Assembly (NCBI RefSeq): GCF_037076525.1
Contig: NZ_AP029018.1
Span: 124,001-188,000 of the forward strand
DNA length: 64,000 nucleotides
Reading direction: 5' to 3'
Source: Selenomonas sp. TAMA-11512
Lineage (GTDB): Bacteria; Bacillota; Negativicutes; Selenomonadales; Selenomonadaceae
Shown: piece by piece, positions 1-7,947 of the stretch
Layout: each line of letters opens with the position of its first letter
How positions within the stretch are numbered: position 1 is the first letter of the stretch
Notes under the pieces: generated by a model
Told to the model about the DNA's origin: nothing
The model's database searches: none
The model's input: the letters and a program-made list of their open reading frames with translations, nothing else
Position numbers and translations under genes: made by a program

Positions 1-430
1 TCTCTTCCTCGACGCCCGAGATGACGCCAATCTCGCCCTCGATCGCGGTGCCCTTGGCGTGCGCGTACTGCGCGACCTCCAGCGTACGTGCGATGTTCTC
101 CTCCAGGGGAAGATGTGAGAAGTCCATCATGACGGCGTCCCAGCCCGTATCGACGCACAGCTTGCCGAGCTCCGTACTGCGGCAGTGATCGAGGTGCAGC
201 GCCACCATGATGCCGGCATCCCGACGCGCCGCGTCGACGATGTCAAAGATCTGCCTGGCGCCGAAGTGCTCCACGGTGCCCGACGATGTCTGGAGGATGA
301 GGTTGACGCCCAGATCCCGCGCGGCCTCGACAGCGGCGCGTGCCGAGAGATAGTTGAAGATATTCACTGCTCCCACAGCGATGTGCTTCTCTTTCGCCTG
401 ATCTAAAATCGTTGTAAATGTATTCGCCAT
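1..430 (-). CDS. class II fructose-bisphosphate aldolase family protein (3' end outside window)
   Basis: First 143 codons of a zinc-dependent class II aldolase of the FbaA/GatY/KbaY family, which cleaves a ketose bisphosphate to dihydroxyacetone phosphate and an aldehyde. The start at 430 has a strong AGGAGG. The motif HLDHC at about residues 79-83 holds a family zinc-binding His and the catalytic Asp, and EGEIG near residue 130 is also typical. The C-terminal half lies to the left of the window, so substrate (fructose-1,6- or tagatose-1,6-bisphosphate) cannot be told. It is read from its own promoter and sits downstream of a GntR regulator whose likely operator overlaps that promoter. Confidence 0.85.
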   Translation of the reverse strand, partial: MANTFTTILDQAKEKHIAVGAVNIFNYLSARAAVEAARDLGVNLILQTSSGTVEHFGARQIFDIVDAARRDAGIMVALHLDHCRSTELGKLCVDTGWDAVMMDFSHLPLEENIARTLEVAQYAHAKGTAIEGEIGVISGVEEE

Positions 431-475
431 GATCAAATCCTCCTGTACATTGTGCTGCGCATCTTTCTTGTTTAG

Positions 476-504
476 ATATTACCATAGCTGTATATACAAG
501 TCAA
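476..504 (-). promoter_or_regulatory. promoter of the aldolase gene with embedded TGTATATACA palindrome
   Basis: On the minus strand TTGACT, a 17-base spacer and TAATAT form a near-consensus promoter 46 bases upstream of the aldolase start. The spacer contains the perfect palindrome TGTATATACA, and the block ACTTGTATATA recurs upstream of the GntR gene, so this is the best candidate operator of that regulator. Confidence 0.6.
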
Positions 505-540
505 TACAAATTATATAAATTTGTAAAAATTTTTCAGTCT

Positions 541-560
541 GCATCCGTCCGAACGGATGC
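541..560 (-). terminator. hairpin downstream of the GntR gene
   Basis: GCATCCGT and ACGGATGC form a perfect 8-bp stem with a 4-base loop. On the minus strand a T-rich stretch follows about 9 bases later. Probably the end of the gntR transcript; the T run is not adjacent, so efficiency is uncertain. Confidence 0.45.
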
Positions 561-631
561 GGCGCGGCGACGGCGAGTCACTACTTCTTCAGGCACATCG
601 CATCCGCGCTGTCGGTAAGCAGCGACGCAGC

Positions 632-1354
632 TCACTCCTCGAAGGTGAGCTGCAGCTTCAATTTATCGCCGCGAAAGATGACCTTCGTATACTCGTAGGG
701 CTTGTCGTCTCCTCCGTAGATCACGTCCTTGAGAAGGAGCAGCGGATGGCCTTTCGGGACTTCGAGCAGTGAGGATTCCTCTTCGGATGCCCCGACGGAT
801 TCGAGCGTCTCCACGACGCGCTTTCGCTGCAGACCGCAGCAGCGGTTGAGCAGGACGCAGAGCTGCTCCTGCTCAAGCAGCTCTGGCGTGAGAGACTGAC
901 TGTATTTCGGCGCGATGTACGAGGTGTGAATGCTGATTGGGAAATCCTTCGCCCATCGTATGCGCCTGATCTTAAACACATTATCGAGGGGACGGATGCC
1001 CAGGTGCTTCGCGACGGTCTCGCCGCACTGTTCGATGCCGCAGGAGACCATCTTCGTGCGGACTTCATAGCCTTTCTGCTCCAGCTGATCCCGGATGTCC
1101 ACATAGGCGGTGCTGGAGGCGACGATCTTCTCCGCGACGAAGGTGCCCTTTCCCGGCACGCGATAGAGCCTGCCCTCGCGCGTCAAATCAACAAGCACGG
1201 ATCGTGCCGTCATGCGGCTTACGCCGTAGGTATCGCTCAGCTCATTCTCGGACGGAATCCGCTCGCTCGGCTCCAGCTTGCCGGACTCGATGTCTTCGAG
1301 AAGGATATCCTTAAGCTGCTGATATAAGGTTTTCGGGTTGTTTCGATCTAACAC
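632..1354 (-). CDS. GntR-family transcriptional regulator with UTRA effector domain
   Basis: A 240-residue HutC/FadR-superfamily regulator. Residues about 5-70 form the GntR winged helix (LYQQL at the start, SENELSDTYGVSRMTAR as recognition helices, then the G-KGTFV wing), and residues about 90-235 form a UTRA ligand-binding domain that usually senses a sugar phosphate or small acid. The start is GTG at 1354 behind GGGAGG. It lies between the ABC importer operon and the aldolase gene, all on the same strand. A TACTTGTATATA-type site about 90 bases upstream matches one in the aldolase promoter, suggesting it regulates both itself and the aldolase. The ligand is unknown. Confidence 0.88.
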   Translation of the reverse strand: MLDRNNPKTLYQQLKDILLEDIESGKLEPSERIPSENELSDTYGVSRMTARSVLVDLTREGRLYRVPGKGTFVAEKIVASSTAYVDIRDQLEQKGYEVRTKMVSCGIEQCGETVAKHLGIRPLDNVFKIRRIRWAKDFPISIHTSYIAPKYSQSLTPELLEQEQLCVLLNRCCGLQRKRVVETLESVGASEEESSLLEVPKGHPLLLLKDVIYGGDDKPYEYTKVIFRGDKLKLQLTFEE

Positions 1355-1437
1355 AATTTCCTCCCGGCAATATGGCTGCTCATCTTTTCAATGCTTTTAT
1401 ATGAGATATTATAGCAGATGCCGTCAAAAAAATACAT

Positions 1438-1458
1438 ACTTGTATATAGCTCTATGAC
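1438..1458. promoter_or_regulatory. candidate GntR operator upstream of its own gene
   Basis: ACTTGTATATAGCTCTATG closely resembles ACTTGTATATACAGCTATG found (minus strand) in the aldolase promoter at about 484-503. It lies upstream of the gntR -10 element (TATAAT on the minus strand at 1410-1415). Confidence 0.4.
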
Positions 1459-1483
1459 AATCGTTACAGCGGACTGTACTCCT

Positions 1484-2233
1484 TCATCCCGTGAGCTGCG
1501 CGTCTAAAAGCCGTCTCGTTGCGGGATGCTTTGCGCGGGTCAATTCCGAAGGCGCGAGCTCCTCGACGATGCAGCCCTCCGACATGACGAGGATGCGATC
1601 GACAACCGACTGCACGGCGGCGAGGTCGTGACTTACGAAAATTCCCGCCGATGGGCGTTTCTTCCGCAATTCTCGGATGAGCTCCAGGATCTGCGCCTGC
1701 GTGATCACATCGAGCGCGCTGGTCGGCTCGTCATAGAGAATCAGCTTCGGCGCGGACAAAAAGGCGCGGGCAAGCACGACGCGCTGCAGCTGTCCCCCGC
1801 TGAGCATATGGGGACGGGCGCTGAGAAGATCCGCGTCCAGCCCGACGGAGGCAAACAGCTCCTCCAAATGTCTGTCCTCCTGCCGCAAGCCTAAGCTGCG
1901 CAGCGGCTCACACAGAAATTCCCCGATCGTCATGCGCGGGGAGAACATCTCCGACGGCTCCTGTACCACAAGCTGTACGTATCGGTATAGCTCCGGCGAT
2001 GTCGGGGAGAGGGGGATTCCCTCGCCCACGGAAAGGGAGACCGTCCCCGTGTCAGGCTCGATAAGCCCTGCGACGACGGAGAGCAGCGTGGATTTCCCAC
2101 AGCCGCTCAGCCCGACGATACCGAGCATCTCCCCCTCCGAAACACTGAAGGAAACGTCCTTCAGCACGGGAATGCGGCGTCCCTCGCTTTCAAACGATTT
2201 TCCTGCATGCTCCACCGTCAAAATGCGGCGCAT
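1484..2233 (-). CDS. ABC transporter ATP-binding protein, OppF/DppF/NikE type
   Basis: Second ATPase of a peptide/nickel-type importer, 249 residues. Walker A GLSGCGKST lies at about residues 41-49, the signature LSGGQLQR near 144-151 and Walker B LILYDEP near 164-170. I place the start at 2233, directly behind GGAGGAAG; an upstream ATG at 2287 overlaps the stop of the preceding gene as ATGA but has a poor ribosome binding site. It is the last gene of the five-gene importer operon read from the cobalamin riboswitch. The short C-terminus lacks the oligopeptide-specific extension seen in OppF, fitting a NikE-like protein, but the substrate cannot be read from an ATPase. Confidence 0.88.
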   Translation of the reverse strand: MRRILTVEHAGKSFESEGRRIPVLKDVSFSVSEGEMLGIVGLSGCGKSTLLSVVAGLIEPDTGTVSLSVGEGIPLSPTSPELYRYVQLVVQEPSEMFSPRMTIGEFLCEPLRSLGLRQEDRHLEELFASVGLDADLLSARPHMLSGGQLQRVVLARAFLSAPKLILYDEPTSALDVITQAQILELIRELRKKRPSAGIFVSHDLAAVQSVVDRILVMSEGCIVEELAPSELTRAKHPATRRLLDAQLTG

Positions 2234-2283
2234 CGTATCTTCCTCCTCCACAAAGTGTGTGCCGGAGCTTCCCGGCTGCATAC

Positions 2284-3054
2284 TCATCGGACCTGCAGGG
2301 CGGCATCGAGCAGCGCCTGGGTGTAGGGATGCTGCGGATGCTTGAGGATGTCCCTGCTCCTGCCCGCCTCGACCGTGCGTCCCTTTTGCAGGACGAGAAA
2401 TTGATCCGCGAGATAGGATGCCGCGTGTATGTGATGCGTGACAAGGAGAATCGAGGCCCCGCGCGCAAGCTCTCCCCGCATCGTGTCCAGAAGCTCCCGT
2501 ACGGCAACGACATCGAGTGCGGCAGTCGGCTCGTCCAGCAGGATGAGGCGCGGGGCAAAGGAGAGCAGCATGGCGAGCGCCACCCGCTGCCGCTGTCCTC
2601 CGCTGAGGCGAAAGACATACGAGGAAAGAATCCGCTCCGGATCTTCAAAGCCCGCCTTCCGCAGCGCCTCCGCCGCGAAATCGTGCGTGTCGCGTGCGCG
2701 CATGCCGTGCGCCGTGAGGAAATCCCGAAACTGCTTTTCGATCGTACGAATCGGATTCAAGAATCGCCCCGGCTGCTGAAACATGATGGCGATGTCGTGT
2801 CCCGCGAGGGCGCGCCGCTCTTCCCGCCGCATGGAGAGAAGAGAAGTGCCCTCGTAAAGAAGATCGCCCCCCGCGACGCTTTCATCGCTCGGCAAATCGC
2901 CCAGAATCGTGCGCAGCAGCGTGCTCTTGCCCGATCCGCTTTCACCGACGACGGCAAGGGCCTCTCCCGCGGGCAGAGCGAGGCTTATGCCCTTTAGAAT
3001 TTCGCGACTGCCGCAGAGCACATGTAGATCCTTTGCTTCAAATCGAAGGCTCAT
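2284..3054 (-). CDS. ABC transporter ATP-binding protein, OppD/DppD/NikD type
   Basis: First ATPase of the importer, 256 residues. Walker A GESGSGKST is near residue 37, the signature LSGGQRQRVALA near 155, and Walker B LILLDEPTAALD follows. It forms a heterodimer with the protein encoded just downstream and powers the two permeases upstream in the operon. Its start overlaps the end of the preceding permease gene by 17 bases, so the genes are probably translationally coupled. At 256 residues it matches NikD (about 254) better than OppD/DppD (about 330), which carry a C-terminal peptide-transporter extension and iron-sulfur motif absent here. Confidence 0.88.
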   Translation of the reverse strand: MSLRFEAKDLHVLCGSREILKGISLALPAGEALAVVGESGSGKSTLLRTILGDLPSDESVAGGDLLYEGTSLLSMRREERRALAGHDIAIMFQQPGRFLNPIRTIEKQFRDFLTAHGMRARDTHDFAAEALRKAGFEDPERILSSYVFRLSGGQRQRVALAMLLSFAPRLILLDEPTAALDVVAVRELLDTMRGELARGASILLVTHHIHAASYLADQFLVLQKGRTVEAGRSRDILKHPQHPYTQALLDAALQVR

Positions 3055-3904
3055 GCACGTCCTCCTTTTCCGTCAGTTCCGCTCGATACGGATCGAAGAA
3101 ATCGCGCAGGGCATCGCCGAGCAGGTTGAAAATCAAAACGGTGATGAAGATGGCCAGCCCCGGAAAGATGAGGAGATGCGGCGCCGTCTGCATGTATTCG
3201 CGCGCGCCCATGAGCAGCGTTCCCCATTCCGGGCTCGGAGGCGGGATGCCGATGCCGATGAGCGACAGACCCGCGACAAGCAAAATTACCTCGCTGATGT
3301 GCTGGCAGAGAAAGAGCAGCAGCTGCGGCAGGGCATTCGGCAGAATGTAGAGAAACAGCACGCGAAAAAATCCGGCCCCGGCAAACGGCGCATAGCGCAC
3401 ATATCCCTTTTCCCGCTCCGTGCGGACGAGCGTGCGGGCGATGCGGGCGTACTCCGGCCACGTCGTAAGCGCGAGGGCAAGGATAACGCTGCCGACGGAT
3501 TGGCCCAATACACCCAGGAGTGCAATCATAAAAATGCGGTTCGGAAAGGCGAGGAAGAAATCGAGCACCGCCGTCCCGGCAAGCTCGGCGCGTCCGCCCA
3601 AAAGCGCGATCGCCGATCCGATGAAGATGCCGAACAGCGCGGTAATCCCGACGCCTAGGAATGCGATGGAAAGCGTCACCCGCGCCCCGTAGAGAATGCG
3701 GGAAAACTCATCCCTGCCCAGGGAATCCGTCCCCATCCAGTGCGCCGCGCTTACGCCCTGCAGGCGTCGGCCCATCTCCACCGCGTCCGGATCGTAGGGC
3801 GCGAGCCATGGGGCAAAGAGCGCCAGCGAGAGCCAAAGCAGGGCGAGAACACAGCAAACGAGCACGACCTTATCCGCGGCAAGCCGCCGCAAGAACATCG
3901 TCAT
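3038..3904 (-). CDS. ABC transporter permease, DppC/NikC type
   Basis: Inner-membrane permease of 288 residues with an N-terminal membrane segment (about residues 12-33), the DPDAVEMGRRL / GTDSLGRDEFSR segment typical of DppC/NikC proteins, then the binding-protein-dependent transport domain with about five further helices. The start at 3904 overlaps the preceding stop as ATGA; a longer version from 3967 is possible but has no better ribosome binding site. It pairs with the DppB/NikB-type permease encoded immediately upstream. Confidence 0.88.
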   Translation of the reverse strand: MTMFLRRLAADKVVLVCCVLALLWLSLALFAPWLAPYDPDAVEMGRRLQGVSAAHWMGTDSLGRDEFSRILYGARVTLSIAFLGVGITALFGIFIGSAIALLGGRAELAGTAVLDFFLAFPNRIFMIALLGVLGQSVGSVILALALTTWPEYARIARTLVRTEREKGYVRYAPFAGAGFFRVLFLYILPNALPQLLLFLCQHISEVILLVAGLSLIGIGIPPPSPEWGTLLMGAREYMQTAPHLLIFPGLAIFITVLIFNLLGDALRDFFDPYRAELTEKEDVHEPSI

Positions 3905-4842
3905 AGGGAATCGCCCGCCTTTCCGTGCTGCCTGGGATCGAGCAGATAGCAGAGGATGTCCGCGCAAAGATTCGCGAGAATGAACATGCTCGCCCCCCAG
4001 AGCACATACCCCTGCATGAGGTGATAATCATGCTGCGTCACGGCCTCCACCATCAGGGCGCCCATCCCCCGCCAGCCGAAAATGGATTCGATGACAACAG
4101 ACCCGCCTAAAAGGCCGCCGACCGTCAGTCCCATCATGGAGATCAGGCCGGGCAGGGCATTCGGCATGAGGTAGCAGAACAGGATCTTCCATTTGCCGAG
4201 CCCCAGCGCACGCGCCCCGGCGATGTAGTCCTTCTGATATTCCTCCAACAGCGCCGTTCGCAGGCGGCGGATATAGAGCCCCGATATCCAAACGGAAAGC
4301 GCCGCCGTCGGCAGGATGAGCCCCTGCGCACCGGTCGCAATGACGGGCAGGTACGAGAGCTTCACGGCAAAGATGAAAATCAGCAGCAGGGAAAGCCAAA
4401 AGGTCGGAATCGCAATTGCGCCAAACGTGAGAAAGCGTATGAGCGCGTCCACCCAGCGGCTGCGGTAAAAAAAAGCAAGCAGTCCGAGCGGGAGCGTGAT
4501 GAGGATCGACACGACAAGGGCGGATGCCGACAGCTGTACCGTGAGCGGAATCGCCTGCGCGAGCAGGGTCGAGACCGGCGTGTGAAAGATGATCGAATAT
4601 CCGAGATCGCCCTGCAGCACGCCCTTCAGCCAAATCCAATATTGTACGGGCACGGGTTCATCCAACGCGTATTTGTGCCGCAGCTCCGCCACCACCTCGG
4701 GCGAGGGGGAAAGCCCCAGCTGCTCCATGTGGAGCGTGACGGGATCAATCGGGGAAAGATGCAGGATCCAAAAGCTGAGGACAGTGGCGATGAAGAGATT
4801 CAGAACCAAGGAAAAAAGTCGGCGCATGACACCGCTTTTCAT
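3901..4842 (-). CDS. ABC transporter permease, DppB/NikB type
   Basis: Permease of 313 residues with the DppB/NikB pattern: N-terminal transmembrane helix (about 9-29), an external DP-V-LH segment, then five helices. The EYQKDYIAGARALGLGKWKI segment is the cytoplasmic coupling loop (EAA-like motif) that contacts the ATPases. The start at 4842 has AAGGAGG. A stem-loop separates it from the binding-protein gene upstream, as is usual where the binding protein is made in excess. Confidence 0.88.
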   Translation of the reverse strand: MKSGVMRRLFSLVLNLFIATVLSFWILHLSPIDPVTLHMEQLGLSPSPEVVAELRHKYALDEPVPVQYWIWLKGVLQGDLGYSIIFHTPVSTLLAQAIPLTVQLSASALVVSILITLPLGLLAFFYRSRWVDALIRFLTFGAIAIPTFWLSLLLIFIFAVKLSYLPVIATGAQGLILPTAALSVWISGLYIRRLRTALLEEYQKDYIAGARALGLGKWKILFCYLMPNALPGLISMMGLTVGGLLGGSVVIESIFGWRGMGALMVEAVTQHDYHLMQGYVLWGASMFILANLCADILCYLLDPRQHGKAGDSL

Positions 4843-4861
4843 AAAAACCTCCTTGCTTACA

Positions 4862-4909
4862 GTGCAGAAGAAAAGCCCGACCGTTCGCAGCCGAGCTTTT
4901 CTCTGTGCA
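4862..4909 (-). terminator. intercistronic stem-loop between binding-protein and permease genes
   Basis: AAAAGC and GCTTTT, extended by imperfect pairing of the flanking GTGCAGA/TCTGTGCA segments, form a long hairpin between 4937 and 4842, with TTTTC following on the minus strand. It probably acts as a partial terminator or 3'-end stabiliser of the binding-protein message. Confidence 0.5.
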
Positions 4910-4936
4910 TTGTTTTGCGAAGTGAATACGTCCGCT

Positions 4937-6451
4937 TTACTCGACGGTAATATCCTTCGTAATCACATAGTAGTCGATGGGGAATACCGGCACGTTTTTC
5001 ACATTCGACTTCGCGACGATCGTGTTCGCGGGGAAGGCGAGGAAGAGACGGGAATCGTCGGCTACGACGAGCTCGGAGATCGCTTCGATCTGCTCATCGC
5101 GGAGCTTCGGATCGAACGTCATCTGCAGCTGCGCGATTTTCGCGTCGACCTCCGGATTCGAATAGTGCGAGCGGTTTGAGGCCCCTTCCGTGCGGAATAC
5201 CTTGCTTACGAAATTATACGGGTCGTTTGTCGGCACCGTGACCCAGTTCTCCTCGACAAGGTCAAAGTCGCCCGTTTCACGCGCTGTCGCGGCATTCTTC
5301 ACCTTCACGATCTCGACGTTGACGCCTGCCGCTTTCAGCTGTGCCTGAATCGCTTCATACATCGCAGTCTTCGTGCCCCAGACAGCCATTTTCAGCACCA
5401 GCGGACGGCCGTCCTTTTCGTAGATACCGTCCGCATTTTTCGTCGTGTAGCCTGCGGCCGCAAAGAACTTCTGCGCCGCTGCCGTATCCAGCACGCGCTT
5501 TGATTTTACATGACCGTAGGGAACCGTCGGCGGGAAAATCTCCCCTGCCGGGGCCGCTCCGTTGCCCTCAATCTGTGCAAGCGCCTCATAGTCCGTGGAG
5601 GCTGCCAGCGCATGGCGAAGGTTTGCGTCCATCAGAATGCGGTCGAAATTTGCCGACAGCATGAAGACGCGCGTGCCGATCGTCTGGTAAATCTTGAACG
5701 AATCGTTTTCAAACAGGCTGCGGCTCGCCGCGTCCACGCGCTGTATCATGTCCAGCTCGCCCGACTGCAGCGCCATGGCACGCTTCGTGTTGTCCTCGAT
5801 ATTCTTCACCGTCAGAGTGTCCAGACCTGCCTTGCCGCCCCAGTAATTTTCATTGCGCTTCAGCTCGATCGACTCGCCCTTCACAAAGCCCGTCACCTGA
5901 TACGGACCGGTGAGAATCGGCGTCGTCTCGACATTCGAGAGATCCTTCGTATCCACGATGATGAATTCCGGTGCGCTCATTACCGCGACAAGGGAGGCAT
6001 TCGGCTGGTTTGTCTCGATCACGAGATCCTGCCCTTCCACGCGGATCTCTTTGATATCCGCCGCCGCCCTTGAGCCCTCAAGCTGCTTTATCGTGCGCTC
6101 GATGGAGGCCTTCACCAGTTCCGGCGTCATATCGTCGCCGTTGTGGAACTTCACGCCCTTGCGAATTTGGAACTTCCACGTCGTCGGATTGACGTTCTCC
6201 CACTTCTCCGCGAGCTGCGGGGCAAATTCCATCTTCTCCGTCACCGTCACGAGATTTTCTCCCGCACCCGTCCGAATGACCATCCAGCCGTCTTCTCCGC
6301 GGCCCGGATCCATCGTCTCGCCGAACCAGTACACGCCGACGGTCAAATGCTTCGCCTTGGAATCCGACGCCTGCTTTTCCGTACCGCCGCACCCTGCCAG
6401 CATCAAAGCCGCCATCATCACCGCGAGTAGGGCAAACACTGCCTTACGCAT
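4937..6451 (-). CDS. ABC transporter substrate-binding lipoprotein, family 5 (NikA/DppA-like)
   Basis: Extracytoplasmic binding protein of 504 residues. The start at 6451 has GGAAGGA and gives a lipoprotein signal peptide ending in LAGC, with lipid attachment to the Cys near residue 21. The mature part is a family 5 binding protein (for example VNPTTWKFQIRKGVKFHNG and LTGPYQVTGF). It is first in an operon with two permeases and two ATPases and is preceded by a cobalamin riboswitch and terminator, so its expression should fall when cobalamin is plentiful. This family includes peptide and nickel binders; riboswitch control points to cobalt/nickel or a corrinoid-related ligand. That ligand is inference. 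Confidence 0.87.
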   Translation of the reverse strand: MRKAVFALLAVMMAALMLAGCGGTEKQASDSKAKHLTVGVYWFGETMDPGRGEDGWMVIRTGAGENLVTVTEKMEFAPQLAEKWENVNPTTWKFQIRKGVKFHNGDDMTPELVKASIERTIKQLEGSRAAADIKEIRVEGQDLVIETNQPNASLVAVMSAPEFIIVDTKDLSNVETTPILTGPYQVTGFVKGESIELKRNENYWGGKAGLDTLTVKNIEDNTKRAMALQSGELDMIQRVDAASRSLFENDSFKIYQTIGTRVFMLSANFDRILMDANLRHALAASTDYEALAQIEGNGAAPAGEIFPPTVPYGHVKSKRVLDTAAAQKFFAAAGYTTKNADGIYEKDGRPLVLKMAVWGTKTAMYEAIQAQLKAAGVNVEIVKVKNAATARETGDFDLVEENWVTVPTNDPYNFVSKVFRTEGASNRSHYSNPEVDAKIAQLQMTFDPKLRDEQIEAISELVVADDSRLFLAFPANTIVAKSNVKNVPVFPIDYYVITKDITVE

Positions 6452-6827
6452 CCATATCCTTCCTTTCCCGACTGTTAATCCATATAAAACAACATAAAAA
6501 GTACGGTCAAACACCACCTCCCGGTATGCATCGCATCGGCCAATCGCTCAAAGCATCGTCCCGTTTACCGTACGGGCACCGCATAGCAAGCACGGAAGCA
6601 TGCTTCGCAAATCATCATCGCCGCTGAGGAAAAGAAAAATCTCCCTACCGTAAAGGTAAGGAGATTTGCACGCAAAGCTATGTGCATGACGCTTCATATC
6701 ATGCATGTCATGCACAGCGCTTACACGAAAATATCCAATACATCTCGTAAATCCACTTGATTTCTTGAACGTTCACAAGTAAGTCGCCCAATAATCCCCT
6801 TCCCATCGCTCGCAGGTCAGACGGTGA
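6452..6827 (-). other. leader between riboswitch and ABC operon
   Basis: This 376-base stretch has no convincing gene. It contains the terminator at 6636-6669 and an unassigned segment near 6545-6610. I see no second aptamer. Confidence 0.5.
6636..6669 (-). terminator. intrinsic terminator downstream of the cobalamin riboswitch
   Basis: On the minus strand, CAAATCTCC...GGAGATTT forms a stem with an inner ACC/GGT extension, followed immediately by TTCTTTTCC. It lies between the riboswitch (6828-6990) and the binding-protein start (6451), so it is the likely regulated expression platform. Confidence 0.75.
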
Positions 6828-6990
6828 TTGTCAGACAGGCAGTTCTCCTGGCTCGGTTCCTCACTTTGCTGCGCCTTCCCGGAGGTTTCTCCAGTGACAT
6901 TCCTGCAGCATCGCTCCCCTTACAGTGGAGTGACCGCTCCGGCTTTGACCGGATTCTCTTTTCAGCTCGGCTGAGCACCTGTCCCGATTT
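6828..6990 (-). promoter_or_regulatory. cobalamin riboswitch
   Basis: Read on the minus strand, the segment holds the class hallmarks in order: ACAGGTGCTC near the 5' end, GAGAATCCGGTCAAAGCCGG, the CACTGTAA block, TCACTGG, GGGAAGGCG and the B12 box AGCCAGGAGAACTGCC at 6838-6853. This matches the Rfam-type cobalamin element very closely. About 160 bases downstream comes an intrinsic terminator, then the five-gene ABC importer, so adenosylcobalamin or a related cobamide should switch the importer off. Confidence 0.93.
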
Positions 6991-7135
6991 CTATGATGTT
7001 GTCAAATCTGAGGATTCCTCAGACCAAAATTTATGCTACTCCAAAAGGTGTGTCTTGTCAATTGCTTTTTCCGCAGAAGGATTCCTTTTGTCATGCGCAT
7101 TGAAGGTCTTGACCGCTTCCGTCAAGACCGAGCGC

Positions 7136-7759
7136 CTATCGTTCTTTGTAGACGAAGCTGTCGCTGCGCGGGTCGTAGCGCAGATCATAGGCTTTCATGA
7201 CGGCGCCGATCTCGGAGAACAGTCCCTTGCCGAAGCACAGGCGCATGACGGGCTCGCCGTTCAGCTCGGAGCGGACGAGGATCGTCTGGAAATCATCGGG
7301 CGACGGATTGTAGAAGTCGGCGCTGTCGAGGTAGACGCGGTATTGACCGGTCACGGGCGACTTGCCGACGATGAGGGCGTACCCTTTGATGTGCCGGTTC
7401 GGCATCCACGCAAGCTCCGTGTTGGAGTGATAGCAGAAGAAGGTCTGCCCGCCGCTCGTAAAGGCCATGATCTCTCCATAGGAGGATTTCGTCACCGGAG
7501 TGCTGTGCTCAAAGAGCAGCTCTTTGCCGTTCCAGAGGGAAAAGTTTTCCAGCGTGCCGAGCTGTATGAGCGTCGCCTTGATTTCATTCTCTCCGACGCG
7601 AAAGTAAGCGCGGCGTATGTTTTTTTCACGGTCCGTGTGCACGGGCGTCAGCAGCGGCGCGGGCAGAGGAGGCAGCGCGGATGCGGCGAATGCGGGAAGC
7701 GGCGCCGCGAGAAAGAGTGCCAGCAAAAGCGCGGCGAGGTATGTGCGATATGCGGTCAT
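7136..7759 (-). CDS. hypothetical exported protein
   Basis: Unrecognised protein of 207 residues. The start at 7759 has GGAG and yields a clear signal peptide: basic MTAYR, a hydrophobic AALLLALFLAA core and a cleavage site after AFA near residue 25. The mature part is mixed alpha/beta with no motif that I know; the segment VYLDSADFYNPSPDDFQTI suggests a small ligand-binding or surface fold. It is transcribed alone, with TATAAT on the minus strand at 7803-7808. A GGTCTTGAC/GTCAAGACC hairpin at 7105-7129 just after the stop may end the transcript. Confidence 0.7.
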   Translation of the reverse strand: MTAYRTYLAALLLALFLAAPLPAFAASALPPLPAPLLTPVHTDREKNIRRAYFRVGENEIKATLIQLGTLENFSLWNGKELLFEHSTPVTKSSYGEIMAFTSGGQTFFCYHSNTELAWMPNRHIKGYALIVGKSPVTGQYRVYLDSADFYNPSPDDFQTILVRSELNGEPVMRLCFGKGLFSEIGAVMKAYDLRYDPRSDSFVYKER

Positions 7760-7885
7760 GTACAAGGCTCCTTTGCTTTCATGAGGGTGTTCGTACGGAT
7801 TCATTATAGCACAGCGAGGCGAGATGAAAAAGAAAAGAAGCCGCCGCCGGAGGCAGCAGCTTCGTCCGTATCGTGAAGGCAAGGG

Positions 7886-7918
7886 AAGCGCTGCATCCGG
7901 CAAGGGGATGCAGCGCGT
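7886..7918. terminator. strong GC-rich hairpin after the AICAR formyltransferase gene
   Basis: GCGCTGCATCC and GGATGCAGCGC form a perfect 11-bp stem with a 7-base loop. On the minus strand it lies 30 bases past the stop at 7948. The downstream T content is modest, so it may be a stabiliser as much as a terminator. Confidence 0.55.
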
Positions 7919-7947
7919 TTTCGTATGAGCCGAGTATGTGATATGTC

